DNA of 64,000 nucleotides from CAVQFC01 sp036497895 (GTDB taxonomy: Bacteria > Acidobacteriota > Vicinamibacteria > Vicinamibacterales > CAVVIG01). A program made the translations under genes and the position numbers. The stretch covers positions 1-64,000 of the forward strand of contig DASXIR010000365.1 of the NCBI GenBank assembly GCA_036497895.1. The letters are read 5' to 3'. Shown here in pieces: positions 50,842-59,255 of the stretch; the stretch's first letter is position 1; the number at the start of each line of letters is the position of its first letter. A model generated the notes under the pieces. That model made no database searches, was not told the DNA's origin, and saw only the letters and a program-made list of their open reading frames with translations.

Positions 50842-52080
50842 TCAGCGCGTATGAATCGTCGGCGTCGTCGACATGCCTGGACGGAGCAGGTGCTCGGGGT
50901 CCTGGCCCGGATCGAACACGATCTTGACCGGCACGCGTTGGACCACCTTCACGTAGTTGCCGGTGGCATTCTCGGGTGGCAGCAGGCTGAAGCGCGCGCC
51001 GGTCGCGCCGGAGATGCTATCCACCTTGCCGGTAAATTCCTTGCCGAGTGCATCGATGTCGATGGTCGCTTTCTGGCCCGCGCGGATGTCGCGCAACTGC
51101 GTTTCCTTATAGTTCGCAGTCACCCAGACATCGTCGAGTTCCACGATCGCGAGCAGCGGTTGTCCGGCCTGAACGACCTGACCAGGGTTGATCCCCTTCT
51201 TGCTCACGAGGCCCCGGGCCGGGGCCTTGACGGTGGTGTATTGCAAGTTGAGCTCCGCTTGCGCGAGCGTCGCCTTGGCTTGCTGGACGTGCGCCTCTGC
51301 TGACGCTGCTCTCGCCTTGCTGGCGGCAAGTTGAGACGGTCCCGTTTGTGCGGTCGCCAGCTCAGCGTGGGCCTGTTCTTCGCCGGCCTTGGCTTGAACC
51401 AGCTTGCTTTCGGCGACGCGGATACCGGCCTCCGATTCCGTCACCTGCGACCGCGCGGAGTCCACCGCCGCTTTCTGCGCCTCGGCAGCGGCGACCGCAC
51501 CGTCGAACTGCGATTGTGACACTTCATCCTTGGCGAGCAGACCGCGCAACCGTTCGACGTCGCGCGCCGACTTTGTCGCGTTCGCTTCAGCTTCGCGCAG
51601 ACGCGCCTGCGAGGTGGTGAGGCGGGCGCGCGCCGCCTCGACTTCCTTCTCGGCTGCGGCGACGCCGCCCGCCGCCTGCACGATGCCGCCACGCGCCGTG
51701 GTCACGTTGCTGGCGGTGGTGGTGCTCGTGATCGGCACGTTGCTCTGCATCGCGATCGCGACCGCCTCGGCGTCCGCCAGTTCGGCGCGCGCCTTCTCGA
51801 CCGCGACCTTGTAGTCGCTGGGGTCGAGTTCCACCAGCACCGCGCCGGCTTCGACCATCTGGTTGTCGTTGACGTTGACCTTGGTCAGCGTGCCGCCGAC
51901 GCGTGCCGCGATCTGCGTCAGATGGGAGTCCACCTGCGCATCGTCGGTGGATACCTCTCCGGCCGTTCGCCACAGCCAGAAACCGATGCCGGCCGCCGCC
52001 AGCACCACGACGGCGAGTGCGATGCGGACGCGGGGATTCTGCGCCCAGGACGTGTTTTGAGCCGTTGCGTCTTCCGCCAT
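50842..52080 (-). CDS. EmrA-like membrane fusion protein (HlyD family)
   Basis: 412 residues. One N-terminal membrane segment (RIALAVVVLAAAGIGFWLW), biotinyl-lipoyl-like VSTDDAQVDSHLTQIAARVG, long Ala/Glu-rich coiled-coil hairpin (about 100-270), then TVKAPARGLVSKKGINPGQV and the beta-barrel ELDDVWVTANYKETQLRDIR. Links EmrB to the outer-membrane channel. ATG follows the TolC stop directly (TAA then ATG). Confidence 0.93.
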   Translation of the reverse strand: MAEDATAQNTSWAQNPRVRIALAVVVLAAAGIGFWLWRTAGEVSTDDAQVDSHLTQIAARVGGTLTKVNVNDNQMVEAGAVLVELDPSDYKVAVEKARAELADAEAVAIAMQSNVPITSTTTASNVTTARGGIVQAAGGVAAAEKEVEAARARLTTSQARLREAEANATKSARDVERLRGLLAKDEVSQSQFDGAVAAAEAQKAAVDSARSQVTESEAGIRVAESKLVQAKAGEEQAHAELATAQTGPSQLAASKARAASAEAHVQQAKATLAQAELNLQYTTVKAPARGLVSKKGINPGQVVQAGQPLLAIVELDDVWVTANYKETQLRDIRAGQKATIDIDALGKEFTGKVDSISGATGARFSLLPPENATGNYVKVVQRVPVKIVFDPGQDPEHLLRPGMSTTPTIHTR

Positions 52081-53472
52081 TTAGCGCGTGCCTCCGAGAT
52101 ATTTTCGCGTCGCTTCTTCCGCATCGCCGAGCCCGCGGGCGAGCGCCGCCTTGCTGACGTTGTATGTGTAGAGAGCCAGAATGTACTGATCGTTGGCGAG
52201 CGCCAGCGCCTCTTGCGCCTGGATGATCTCGATGTTGTTGGTGACGCCGGCGGAAAAACGATCCCGCGCCTGCGCCAGGGTCGTCGCCGCCAGGTCTTTG
52301 CCGTGGGTCGCAACCTCGAGCTGCTCACCGTTGGCCTGCAAGTCGAAAAAGGCCGTGCGGATGTCGTAGTAGATACCGGACTTCATGTCCTCGACTTCGG
52401 AGCGCCGGTTGCGCAGCTCGGCGTCGGCCTGGACAGCTCGACCCTTGGTTTTGCCGGCGTTGAAGATCGGAATCGAGACCAGGCCAGTCAACGCATAGGT
52501 GTAGTGCGAATCGGGAATCGTCAACCCGAGGTCGCCGTAGTCGGCATTGACGTGCACCGACGGCAGCAGTTCGCCCGAGATCGCCGCGCGCGCCGACTCG
52601 GCGGCGTGGAGCCGTTCGAGCGCCGCCTGATAGTCCGGCCGAGCCTTGTAGGCGCGGTCGAGAGCCTCTTCGAGCGGAATGTCCGGAATCGGCGCATCCG
52701 GCAGCTCGTCCACGAGCGTGAAGTTCTGGCCGACCGGCAAGCCAATCAAGCGCGCCAGCCCCAGCTTCGTTTTCTCGAATTCATTCTGCGCCGCGGTGGC
52801 GCGCTGCTTCTGCGTGCTCAGTTGGACGTCGGCACGCAGCACGTCGATACCGGCGACCAGGCCGGCAGCCTTCAGGTCAGTCGCCTGAGTGAGCAGCGCC
52901 TGGGCGGTTTCCACCTGTGTGCGCGCAGACACTGCGCGCGCATCCGCAGCCATCGTGCGCAGGTAGGCGTCCGCAGCCACCAGCACGACCAGTTCCCGCG
53001 CGCTCTTGTATGAGTACTTCGCGGCTTCCAGGTTGTGGCGCGCCGCTTTCAGGTCGTTACTGGCGTGCAGGTCGAGAATCGGCATCGAGACGCCGACGCG
53101 CGCGTCGAAGACGTTGAACGGTCCGACGATCGACGGAATGCCCTCGGGCAGCGGGAAGCCAAAGGCCGCCAGGTTGAGCACCTGTCGCGTCTCGGAGACG
53201 TGGCCGTTGATGTCGGGCATCAGGCCGGCCTTCGCCAGCAGTCTTGCGCCATCGGCCTGGCTGATGCTCTCGGTGGCCGTCAGCACACCGAGGTTGTGCT
53301 CGAGCGCCCGGTTGATCGCGTCGAGGGCGGTCAGCTTGATCGACTCGGTCGTCAGGGTGCCGGAGGGCACACCTCGCTGGAACGGGCTGAGGGTCTGACT
53401 CTGCGCCTGCGTCGCGGGCGCCAGCACGGCGGCCGTGAACGCAGCCACCAGCATCAACGGAACGGCTCTCAC
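52081..53472 (-). CDS. TolC-family outer-membrane efflux protein
   Basis: About 463 residues from GTG 53472, which has AGGGAG upstream; the open frame extends ~140 codons further but that part is non-coding. Signal peptide (PLMLVAAFTAAVLAPATQAQ), then the two OEP repeats: LTALDAINRALEHNLGVLTA, ARVGVSMPILDLHASNDLKA, and PLEEALDRAYKARPDYQAAL, ALTGLVSIPIFNAGKTKGRA, each with long helices. Channel for the EmrAB pump. The opposite gene begins 200 bases away; CGTGA/TCACG (53551-53571) in that gap is a weak operator candidate. No TetR/MarR regulator is adjacent. Confidence 0.92.
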   Translation of the reverse strand: MRAVPLMLVAAFTAAVLAPATQAQSQTLSPFQRGVPSGTLTTESIKLTALDAINRALEHNLGVLTATESISQADGARLLAKAGLMPDINGHVSETRQVLNLAAFGFPLPEGIPSIVGPFNVFDARVGVSMPILDLHASNDLKAARHNLEAAKYSYKSARELVVLVAADAYLRTMAADARAVSARTQVETAQALLTQATDLKAAGLVAGIDVLRADVQLSTQKQRATAAQNEFEKTKLGLARLIGLPVGQNFTLVDELPDAPIPDIPLEEALDRAYKARPDYQAALERLHAAESARAAISGELLPSVHVNADYGDLGLTIPDSHYTYALTGLVSIPIFNAGKTKGRAVQADAELRNRRSEVEDMKSGIYYDIRTAFFDLQANGEQLEVATHGKDLAATTLAQARDRFSAGVTNNIEIIQAQEALALANDQYILALYTYNVSKAALARGLGDAEEATRKYLGGTR

Positions 53473-53671
53473 GGAACTCCCTTTCCTATCCGCGCGATGA
53501 GCTCGTCGAATTGCGCGGCGGCGGGCCGTCGAAGAGCGAACAGCGGACAGCGTGACCGAAACGCGATCACGGAAACCTCTAGGGTACAACAGATCGTGCA
53601 GATGTGAAGCAGTTTGTCCTCGTCCCAATATCGTCACAACTTGGAGGCGAATGGATGCGTCTAAGGCTGAG

Positions 53672-55930
53672 ATGAAATTGGGGCGTCTCCATGTGTATGT
53701 ACTGATCGCGTCGCACATGGCGTTCCTGCCTGATCCTTTAGCGGCCCAGTCGGCGCTGTCGGGCCCTCGACTCACGATCACTCGCGCGACCGGACCAATT
53801 ACGGTGGACGGCGATCTGTCCGACGAAGGTTGGAAGGGCGCGACGCGCATCGACAAGTGGTACGAGACCCAACCCGGCGATAACACCGAACCTCGGGTGA
53901 AGAACGTCGGCTACCTCACCTTTGACGACAAGTTCCTCTACGCCGCGTTCGAATTCGAAGATCCCGATCCGTCCGCCATGCGGGCGCCGTTTGCCGATCG
54001 CGACAACATCGGCAACGGTTTCGACGATTACGGCGGCATCCTCCTGGACCCGCGCAATACCGGCCGCACCGCTGCCTTCTTCGTCGTCACGCCGCGCAAC
54101 ATCCAGTACGACTCGGTGACCGACGATGCGTCGGGGGAGGATTCGTCGCCGGACTTCTTCTGGGAATCGAAGACGAAGATCGGCGAGCACGGCTGGACCA
54201 TGGAGATGCGCATTCCGTTCTCATCGCTGCGCTATCGCAACGTCGATCCGCAGACGTGGGCCATCATGCTGTACCGCAATTTTCCGCGCGATCGCCACTA
54301 TCAGTTCTTCAGCGCGCCGATTCCGCGTGGCAGCAGCTGTTTTGTCTGCCGGATGAATACGCTGACAGGGATCGATCACCTCCCGGCCGGCGGCCACATC
54401 GTCGCCGCGCCGTATTTCAGCGCCGCGTCGAGCGCGCATCCGCAGGACGATCTCGGCTCGCCGCTGGTCGATGACGGCGTCGAGCCGCATGTCGGCATCG
54501 ACGTGAAGTACACGCCCAACGCCGACAACGCCATCGACCTCACGGTGAAGCCCGATTTCTCGCAGGTCGAATCGGACACGGCGCAGATTGCCACGAATCA
54601 GCGGTTCGCGCTGTTCTATCCGGAGAAGCGTCCATTTTTTCTCGAGGGCAGCGATCTGTTTCAGACGCCGATTCAAGCCGTCTACACACGAACGATCACG
54701 GATCCGGTGTGGGGTGGTCGCATCACCGGCAAGGAAGCCGGCATCCGTTACACCGCGTTGGTCGCGGACGATGCCGGCGGTGGCAGCGTGATTCTGCCGG
54801 GACCCAACGGTTCGTCGATCGCCGATCAGTCGGCGGGGTCAACCGTGTTCGTCGGCCGGCTGAAGCGCGAGATCGGTCTGTCATTCGTCGGCGCGCTGGT
54901 CACCGATCGCGAAACGAAAGAGGGTGGTGGCCACAACCGCGTCGCCGGCCCGGACTTCCAATGGCGCGCTTCCGCGTCCGACGCGTTCACTGGACAGTTG
55001 CTGTTCAGCGCGTCTCGGACTCCGAACCGCCCGGATCTCGCGGACCAGTGGACCGGTCAGGAGCTCAGTGGTCACGCCGCCAACCTGCAGTGGAGCCACA
55101 ACACCACGCACTACGATGCCTACGCCGCATACAACGATTTCGGCAACGGCTTCCGCGCGGATACCGGTTTCGTGCCGCAGGTCGGTTATCGGGAGACCGT
55201 TGCGAGCACGGGCTGGACGTTCCGCCCGACCAATTTCTTTTCGCGCGTCCGCACGTTCATGTTCTACGACCACCAGGCCGATCGGGCCGGCGAGCTGATC
55301 TCCCGCGAGTACGCGCCCGGCGTCGGCATGGACACGAAATGGAACGGCTTCCTGCAGTTTCGCTATCTTGGCGACCGGGTGCGGGCGCAAGGCATTCCGA
55401 TCGACCGCAACCAACTCGCCGTCGCGGCGCAGTTCAGTCCGTCACGGCGCATTTCGCTGCTCAGTGTGGATAGCCGATTCGGCCAGGAGATCGACTTCGT
55501 GAACGGCCGTCCCGGCACCGGCACGACGATCAATCTGTCGGCAACGGTCGATCCGACGATTCACCTCGACCTGGCGCTGATTCAGAATCAGCAGTGGGTG
55601 AACGTGGACAACCCGGTAGACGTGCGCCAGCGGCTGTTTCTCGCCCGCGTCTCGCGCGTGAAGGCCACCTACACGTTCACCGCGCGGCTGTTTCTCCGCG
55701 GAATCGCGCAGTATGTAACAACCACGAGCGACCCGACGCTGTACATCAGCAGTCCACCGCCGCCGCGCAGCGGCGATTTCAGCGGGCAGGTGCTGCTCGC
55801 CTACAAACTGAATTGGCAGTCGGTGATGTTCGTCGGGTACGGGGACGATCGCGAACTGACGAACCTGAATCAGCTGGCGCCGCTCGACCGGCAGTTCTTC
55901 GTCAAGATCTCGTACGCATTCCAGCGCTAG
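53672..55930 (+). CDS. Exported DUF5916 / CBM9-like outer-membrane protein
   Basis: About 752 residues. Start ATG 53672 opens a signal peptide (LHVYVLIASHMAFLPDPLAA); ATG 53651 with GGAGG only 3 bases upstream is an alternative. Residues ~25-190 are a CBM9-like sandwich (PITVDGDLSDEGWKGATRID, YLTFDDKFLYAAFEFEDPDP, WTMEMRIPFSSLRYRN). The rest (DAIDLTVKPDFSQVESDTAQ, ERPFFLEGSDLF-like PEKRPFFLEGSDLF) runs into repeated amphipathic strands and a terminal aromatic, typical of a barrel. Such proteins are linked to glycan or peptide handling at the surface; exact role unknown. Divergent from the efflux operon. Confidence 0.85.
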   Translation: MKLGRLHVYVLIASHMAFLPDPLAAQSALSGPRLTITRATGPITVDGDLSDEGWKGATRIDKWYETQPGDNTEPRVKNVGYLTFDDKFLYAAFEFEDPDPSAMRAPFADRDNIGNGFDDYGGILLDPRNTGRTAAFFVVTPRNIQYDSVTDDASGEDSSPDFFWESKTKIGEHGWTMEMRIPFSSLRYRNVDPQTWAIMLYRNFPRDRHYQFFSAPIPRGSSCFVCRMNTLTGIDHLPAGGHIVAAPYFSAASSAHPQDDLGSPLVDDGVEPHVGIDVKYTPNADNAIDLTVKPDFSQVESDTAQIATNQRFALFYPEKRPFFLEGSDLFQTPIQAVYTRTITDPVWGGRITGKEAGIRYTALVADDAGGGSVILPGPNGSSIADQSAGSTVFVGRLKREIGLSFVGALVTDRETKEGGGHNRVAGPDFQWRASASDAFTGQLLFSASRTPNRPDLADQWTGQELSGHAANLQWSHNTTHYDAYAAYNDFGNGFRADTGFVPQVGYRETVASTGWTFRPTNFFSRVRTFMFYDHQADRAGELISREYAPGVGMDTKWNGFLQFRYLGDRVRAQGIPIDRNQLAVAAQFSPSRRISLLSVDSRFGQEIDFVNGRPGTGTTINLSATVDPTIHLDLALIQNQQWVNVDNPVDVRQRLFLARVSRVKATYTFTARLFLRGIAQYVTTTSDPTLYISSPPPPRSGDFSGQVLLAYKLNWQSVMFVGYGDDRELTNLNQLAPLDRQFFVKISYAFQR

Positions 55931-55977
55931 TCATTGACAGGAATTTGTACATAATGTACAAATCCCTGTATCAATGA
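55931..55977 (+). promoter_or_regulatory. 47-bp near-perfect palindrome containing promoter and start codon
   Basis: Core ATTTGTACAT-A-ATGTACAAAT (55943-55963) is perfect; outside it CAGG/CCTG and TCATTGA/TCAATGA pair as well, with a 2-base bulge, so the symmetry runs from just after the stop of the DUF5916 gene to the ATG at 55974. TTGACA (55934-55939) with a 17-base spacer and TACAAA (55957-55962) form a promoter within it. A dimeric repressor covering the promoter is the simplest reading; as RNA it would hide the start codon. Confidence 0.7.
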
Positions 55978-56504
55978 CGACTGAAGACTATCGCCGCGCG
56001 CTCGAGACCGCGATCCGCGAATACGAAGCGCTCGGGCAGCAGCGGCGCGACATCGACCAGCGTCTCGCTGAAGTCGCTCAGACGATCGGCACGCTTTCGC
56101 GCCTGTGCGGCCTGGTGTCGACCGTGCCCCTCGGACTGACCGACGCCTGCCGGTTGGTGATTCGCGGCGCCGGAGTGCCCGTCACTCCGACAGAGGTTCG
56201 TCAGCGACTGCAGACGATCGGCTTCGACCTGGCGAAGTACACGAACGACCTCGCCGCCATTCACACCATCCTCAAGAGACTGAACGAATCCGGGGAATTG
56301 CGCTTCGTCACACGGGGAGTTTCCACGAACAAGCACGCCTACATCTGGAACAAAGGACCCTACGTTGTTGCGCTTGGTCCGGATATCGCGGCTTTCATGC
56401 GGGACGCGAGCATGGACCGCGAAGCAATGGCGGCGGTCGAGGAGCCCGCGGTGCCCCCGACCACTCGGGCCCGACCCCGTCGAAGCCCGAGGAGACGAAC
56501 ATGA
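55974..56504 (+). CDS. Small protein with coiled coil and winged-helix-like domain
   Basis: 176 residues. Residues ~1-45 form a helix or coiled coil (YRRALETAIREYEALGQQRR ...), residues ~55-120 look like a winged helix (LTDACRLVIRGAGVPVTPTE, IHTILKRLNESGELRFVTRG), and the end is a basic Pro/Arg tail. The pattern is common in acidobacterial genomes as a hypothetical protein; DNA binding is plausible, and it may bind the palindrome that covers its own promoter. ATGA overlap with the methyltransferase gene. Confidence 0.65.
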   Translation: MTTEDYRRALETAIREYEALGQQRRDIDQRLAEVAQTIGTLSRLCGLVSTVPLGLTDACRLVIRGAGVPVTPTEVRQRLQTIGFDLAKYTNDLAAIHTILKRLNESGELRFVTRGVSTNKHAYIWNKGPYVVALGPDIAAFMRDASMDREAMAAVEEPAVPPTTRARPRRSPRRRT

Positions 56505-57382
56505 TCGCGCTGGAACAGCGCCGGCGATTCTTCGCAGAGGAGATCGAAGCCGTTTCACGACTGCGGACGCCGGCGCTGGTGGAGGCGTTCGCGCGGGTCG
56601 AGCGCGAACGGTTTCTGCCGGCCGGCCCGTGGACCGTGGTGGCTGATGCCGATCTGAACAGCTTCGGCTCAGGCCCTCAGCGCTATCGCGAGACGCGCGA
56701 TGCCGACCCGGCCCGCGTGTATCACAACATCGCCGTGGCAATCGATCCCGCCCGCCAACTGTTCAACGGTCAGCCGGCGACGCTCGGTTATTGGATCGAT
56801 GCGTTGTCGCTGGCGCCGGACTCGCGCGTCCTGCACATCGGCTGCGGCCTTGGTTATTACTCGGCGGTGATGGGGGACTGCGTCGGACCCGACGGCCGGG
56901 TGGTCGCGCTCGAGGTGGACGCTGAGCTGGCTCGGGCCGCGACGGTGAATCTCGCTTCCCGTCCGTGGATCGAAGTCCGCAATGCCGATGCATCGGCGGC
57001 GATCGGCGAGACGTTCGACGCCATTCTCGTCAATGCGGGAGTGACGCACCCGCTCGAGAACTGGCTGGACGCGCTCGCTCCCGGTGGCCGCATGATGATT
57101 CCCATTACGGTCGCGATGCCGCAGATGGGTTCGACGCTCGGGAAAGGTCTCGTGCTGCTTGTCACCAGAAACCCAGACGAACTCTTCGCGGCGCGCGTCA
57201 TCACCGTGGTCGCGGTGTATTCGGCGATCGGCATTCGCGACCCGGACATGAGCGAGCGGATCGGTCGCGCCCTGACGGCCGGCCCGGTGAAATGGGGAGC
57301 CGTGACGCGCCTGCGGCGCGATGGGCACGAGCCGGCGGAGTCGTGCTTGCTGCATCGAAACGGATGTTGTTTCTCGATGTAA
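56501..57382 (+). CDS. PCMT-like SAM-dependent methyltransferase
   Basis: 293 residues from ATG 56501. LRTPALVEAFARVERERFLP and NGQPATLGYWIDALSLAPDS precede motif I VLHIGCGLGYYSAVM, then RVVALEVDAELARAATVNLA, FDAILVNAGVTHPLENWLDA and LAPGGRMMIPI. This is the protein-L-isoaspartate methyltransferase layout, with the Q-P in place of the usual GxTISQP region. Might repair isoaspartate or act on another substrate. Translationally coupled to the winged-helix gene. Confidence 0.83.
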   Translation: MIALEQRRRFFAEEIEAVSRLRTPALVEAFARVERERFLPAGPWTVVADADLNSFGSGPQRYRETRDADPARVYHNIAVAIDPARQLFNGQPATLGYWIDALSLAPDSRVLHIGCGLGYYSAVMGDCVGPDGRVVALEVDAELARAATVNLASRPWIEVRNADASAAIGETFDAILVNAGVTHPLENWLDALAPGGRMMIPITVAMPQMGSTLGKGLVLLVTRNPDELFAARVITVVAVYSAIGIRDPDMSERIGRALTAGPVKWGAVTRLRRDGHEPAESCLLHRNGCCFSM

Positions 57383-57383
57383 G

Positions 57384-57443
57384 GTCCGGCTGAAGCCGGA
57401 CACTACACCTACCAACAAGGGCGTCGTCCGTTGAAGCCGGACG
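57384..57443. repeat. Two REP-like hairpins between the methyltransferase and OYE genes
   Basis: GTCCGGC-TGAA-GCCGGAC (57384-57401) begins one base after the methyltransferase stop; a partial copy CGTCCG-TTGAAGC-CGGACG lies at 57425-57443. The TGAA loop matches that of the 62297 element. It may act as REP and as 3' end stabiliser. Confidence 0.65.
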
Positions 57444-57461
57444 CGACGTCCTCCAAGCCAG

Positions 57462-57467
57462 TAATCT
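57462..57467 (+). promoter_or_regulatory. -10 box (TAATCT) for the OYE gene
   Basis: TAATCT ends 5 bases before ATG 57473. No Shine-Dalgarno in between. Confidence 0.4.
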
Positions 57468-57472
57468 ATGGC

Positions 57473-58558
57473 ATGGCCCACCTCTTCGATCCGATCGCAT
57501 TCCGATCCATCACGCTCGCCAATCGCATCCTCGTCTCGCCGATGTGCGAATACTCGTGCGTTGACGGATTTTCGAACGACTGGCATCTGGTGCACCTCGG
57601 CAGCCGCGCTGTCGGCGGCGCCGCATTGATCTTGACCGAGGCGACGTCAGTCACCGCCGACGGCCGGATCAGTCCGGAGGATCTCGGCTTGTACGACGAT
57701 GGACACGTGGCGGGGTTGGCGCATTGTGTGCGGTTCATTCACTCGCAGCGTGCGGTCGCGGGCACCCAACTCGCGCATGCCGGCCGCAAGGCCAGCACCT
57801 ATCGTCCGTGGGGCGGCGGCAGTGGCGCCATCGCCCCGGCCGATGGCGGCTGGGAGGCGGTCGGGCCGTCGGCAGAGCCGTTTGCGAGCAACTATCCAAC
57901 GCCGAGGCCGCTTTCGGTCTCCGAGATTAGCGGCGTGGTGGACGCCTTTCGCGCCGCAGCGATGCGCGCCGAAGCCGCGGGGTTCGATGTGATCGAGATT
58001 CATGGCGCGCACGGCTATCTGGTCCACGAGTTTCTGTCGCCTCTGATCAACACGCGAACCGACCAATACGGTGGCTCGTTCGAGAACCGTACTCGTCTGT
58101 GCCTCGAAATCGTGGACGCGGTGCGATCGGTGTGGCCCGATCGGCTGCCACTCTTCCTCCGTATTTCTGCGTCGGACTGGAAAGATGGCGGCTGGGACAT
58201 CGAGCAGTCGGTCGAACTGGCGAAACTCGTGCGGGATCGCGGCGTGGACCTGGTGGATTGCTCGTCGGGCGGCGGCGTCGCCGATCAGAAAATCGCGATT
58301 GGCCCCGGCTATCAAGTGCCGTTCGCGGAGCGCATCCGCCGGGATGCCGGCGTTGCCACCGGCGCCGTCGGCCTTATCACCGACGCCAGGCAGGCTGACG
58401 CGATCATCCGGAACGGGCAGGCCGATTGCGTGCTGCTCGCGAGGGAACTGCTGCGCGACCCGTACTGGCCGCTGCATGCGGCGCAGCAACTGGGTCACAC
58501 CGTGCCGTGGCCGCCGCAGTACGTCCGCGCCGCGCCGCCAGGAACGCCCATCCGATGA
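57473..58558 (+). CDS. NADH:flavin oxidoreductase, old yellow enzyme family (YqjM-like)
   Basis: 361 residues from ATG 57473 (MAHLFDPIAFRSITLANRIL); the 14 codons upstream of it are repeat-derived. FMN barrel motifs: RILVSPMCEYSCVDGF, GTQLAHAGRKAST, EIHGAHGYLVHEFLSPLINT, DQYGGSFENR, and GLITDARQADAIIRNGQADC. The Cys in SPMCEYS is the YqjM-type active-site position. Reduces activated C=C bonds with NAD(P)H. Cytoplasmic. Confidence 0.92.
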   Translation: MAHLFDPIAFRSITLANRILVSPMCEYSCVDGFSNDWHLVHLGSRAVGGAALILTEATSVTADGRISPEDLGLYDDGHVAGLAHCVRFIHSQRAVAGTQLAHAGRKASTYRPWGGGSGAIAPADGGWEAVGPSAEPFASNYPTPRPLSVSEISGVVDAFRAAAMRAEAAGFDVIEIHGAHGYLVHEFLSPLINTRTDQYGGSFENRTRLCLEIVDAVRSVWPDRLPLFLRISASDWKDGGWDIEQSVELAKLVRDRGVDLVDCSSGGGVADQKIAIGPGYQVPFAERIRRDAGVATGAVGLITDARQADAIIRNGQADCVLLARELLRDPYWPLHAAQQLGHTVPWPPQYVRAAPPGTPIR

Positions 58559-58583
58559 GTGGTACCAGGGCTATCATGTCGTG

Positions 58584-59255
58584 GTGCGCGCGTTACTGGT
58601 TGAAGATGATGCGACGATCGCCGAGTTTGTCGGCCGCGGTCTGCGCGAGGCCGGTTTTGCCGTGGACCACGCCGCAGACGGTGACGCCGGCCTGAGTCTC
58701 GCCACCGGTCAACCGTACGACGTCGCGATTGTCGATCTGATGCTTCCCAGGCGCGATGGGCTGTCGCTCATCGAAGAGCTGCGGCGGCGCAGCATCGCGA
58801 CGCCGGTTCTCATCCTCAGCGCGCGCCGCTCGGTTGACGATCGGGTGCGCGGACTGCAGACCGGCGGCGACGATTACCTCACCAAGCCGTTCGCGTTCAC
58901 CGAGCTGCTGGCGCGCGTCCAGGCGCTGGTCAGGCGGGCCACTCGCGCTCCGGAGCCGACCACGCTGACGGTGGACGGGCTGACGCTCGACCTGCTGTCG
59001 CGGCGCGTCACCCGCGACGGCAAACCGGTCGATCTGCGGCCGCGCGAATTCGCCCTCCTCGAGTTCCTGATGCGCCATGCCGGTCAGGTCGTTTCGAAGA
59101 CGATGATCCTCTCGCACGTGTGGGAGTACAACTTCGACCCGCAGACCAACGTTGTGGACGTGCTCGTGAGCCGGTTGCGCGAGCGGGTCGATCGTCCGTT
59201 CGAAATCAAGCTGCTCCATACTGTGCGGGGCGTAGGCTATGTCCTCCGGCCCTGA
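58584..59255 (+). CDS. OmpR-family response regulator
   Basis: 223 residues. Receiver: ALLVEDDATIAEFVGR, phosphoacceptor Asp in VAIVDLMLPRRDG, Lys in DDYLTKPFA; winged helix: LRPREFALLEFLMRHAG, TNVVDVLVSRLRERV, GVGYVL. GTG 58584 is chosen because TATCAT (58572-58577) is 6 bases before it; GTG 58581 is equally in frame. Overlaps the kinase gene by 17 bases. Likely controls degQ two genes on, by analogy with Cpx-type systems and from the direct repeat upstream of degQ. Confidence 0.93.
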   Translation: MRALLVEDDATIAEFVGRGLREAGFAVDHAADGDAGLSLATGQPYDVAIVDLMLPRRDGLSLIEELRRRSIATPVLILSARRSVDDRVRGLQTGGDDYLTKPFAFTELLARVQALVRRATRAPEPTTLTVDGLTLDLLSRRVTRDGKPVDLRPREFALLEFLMRHAGQVVSKTMILSHVWEYNFDPQTNVVDVLVSRLRERVDRPFEIKLLHTVRGVGYVLRP

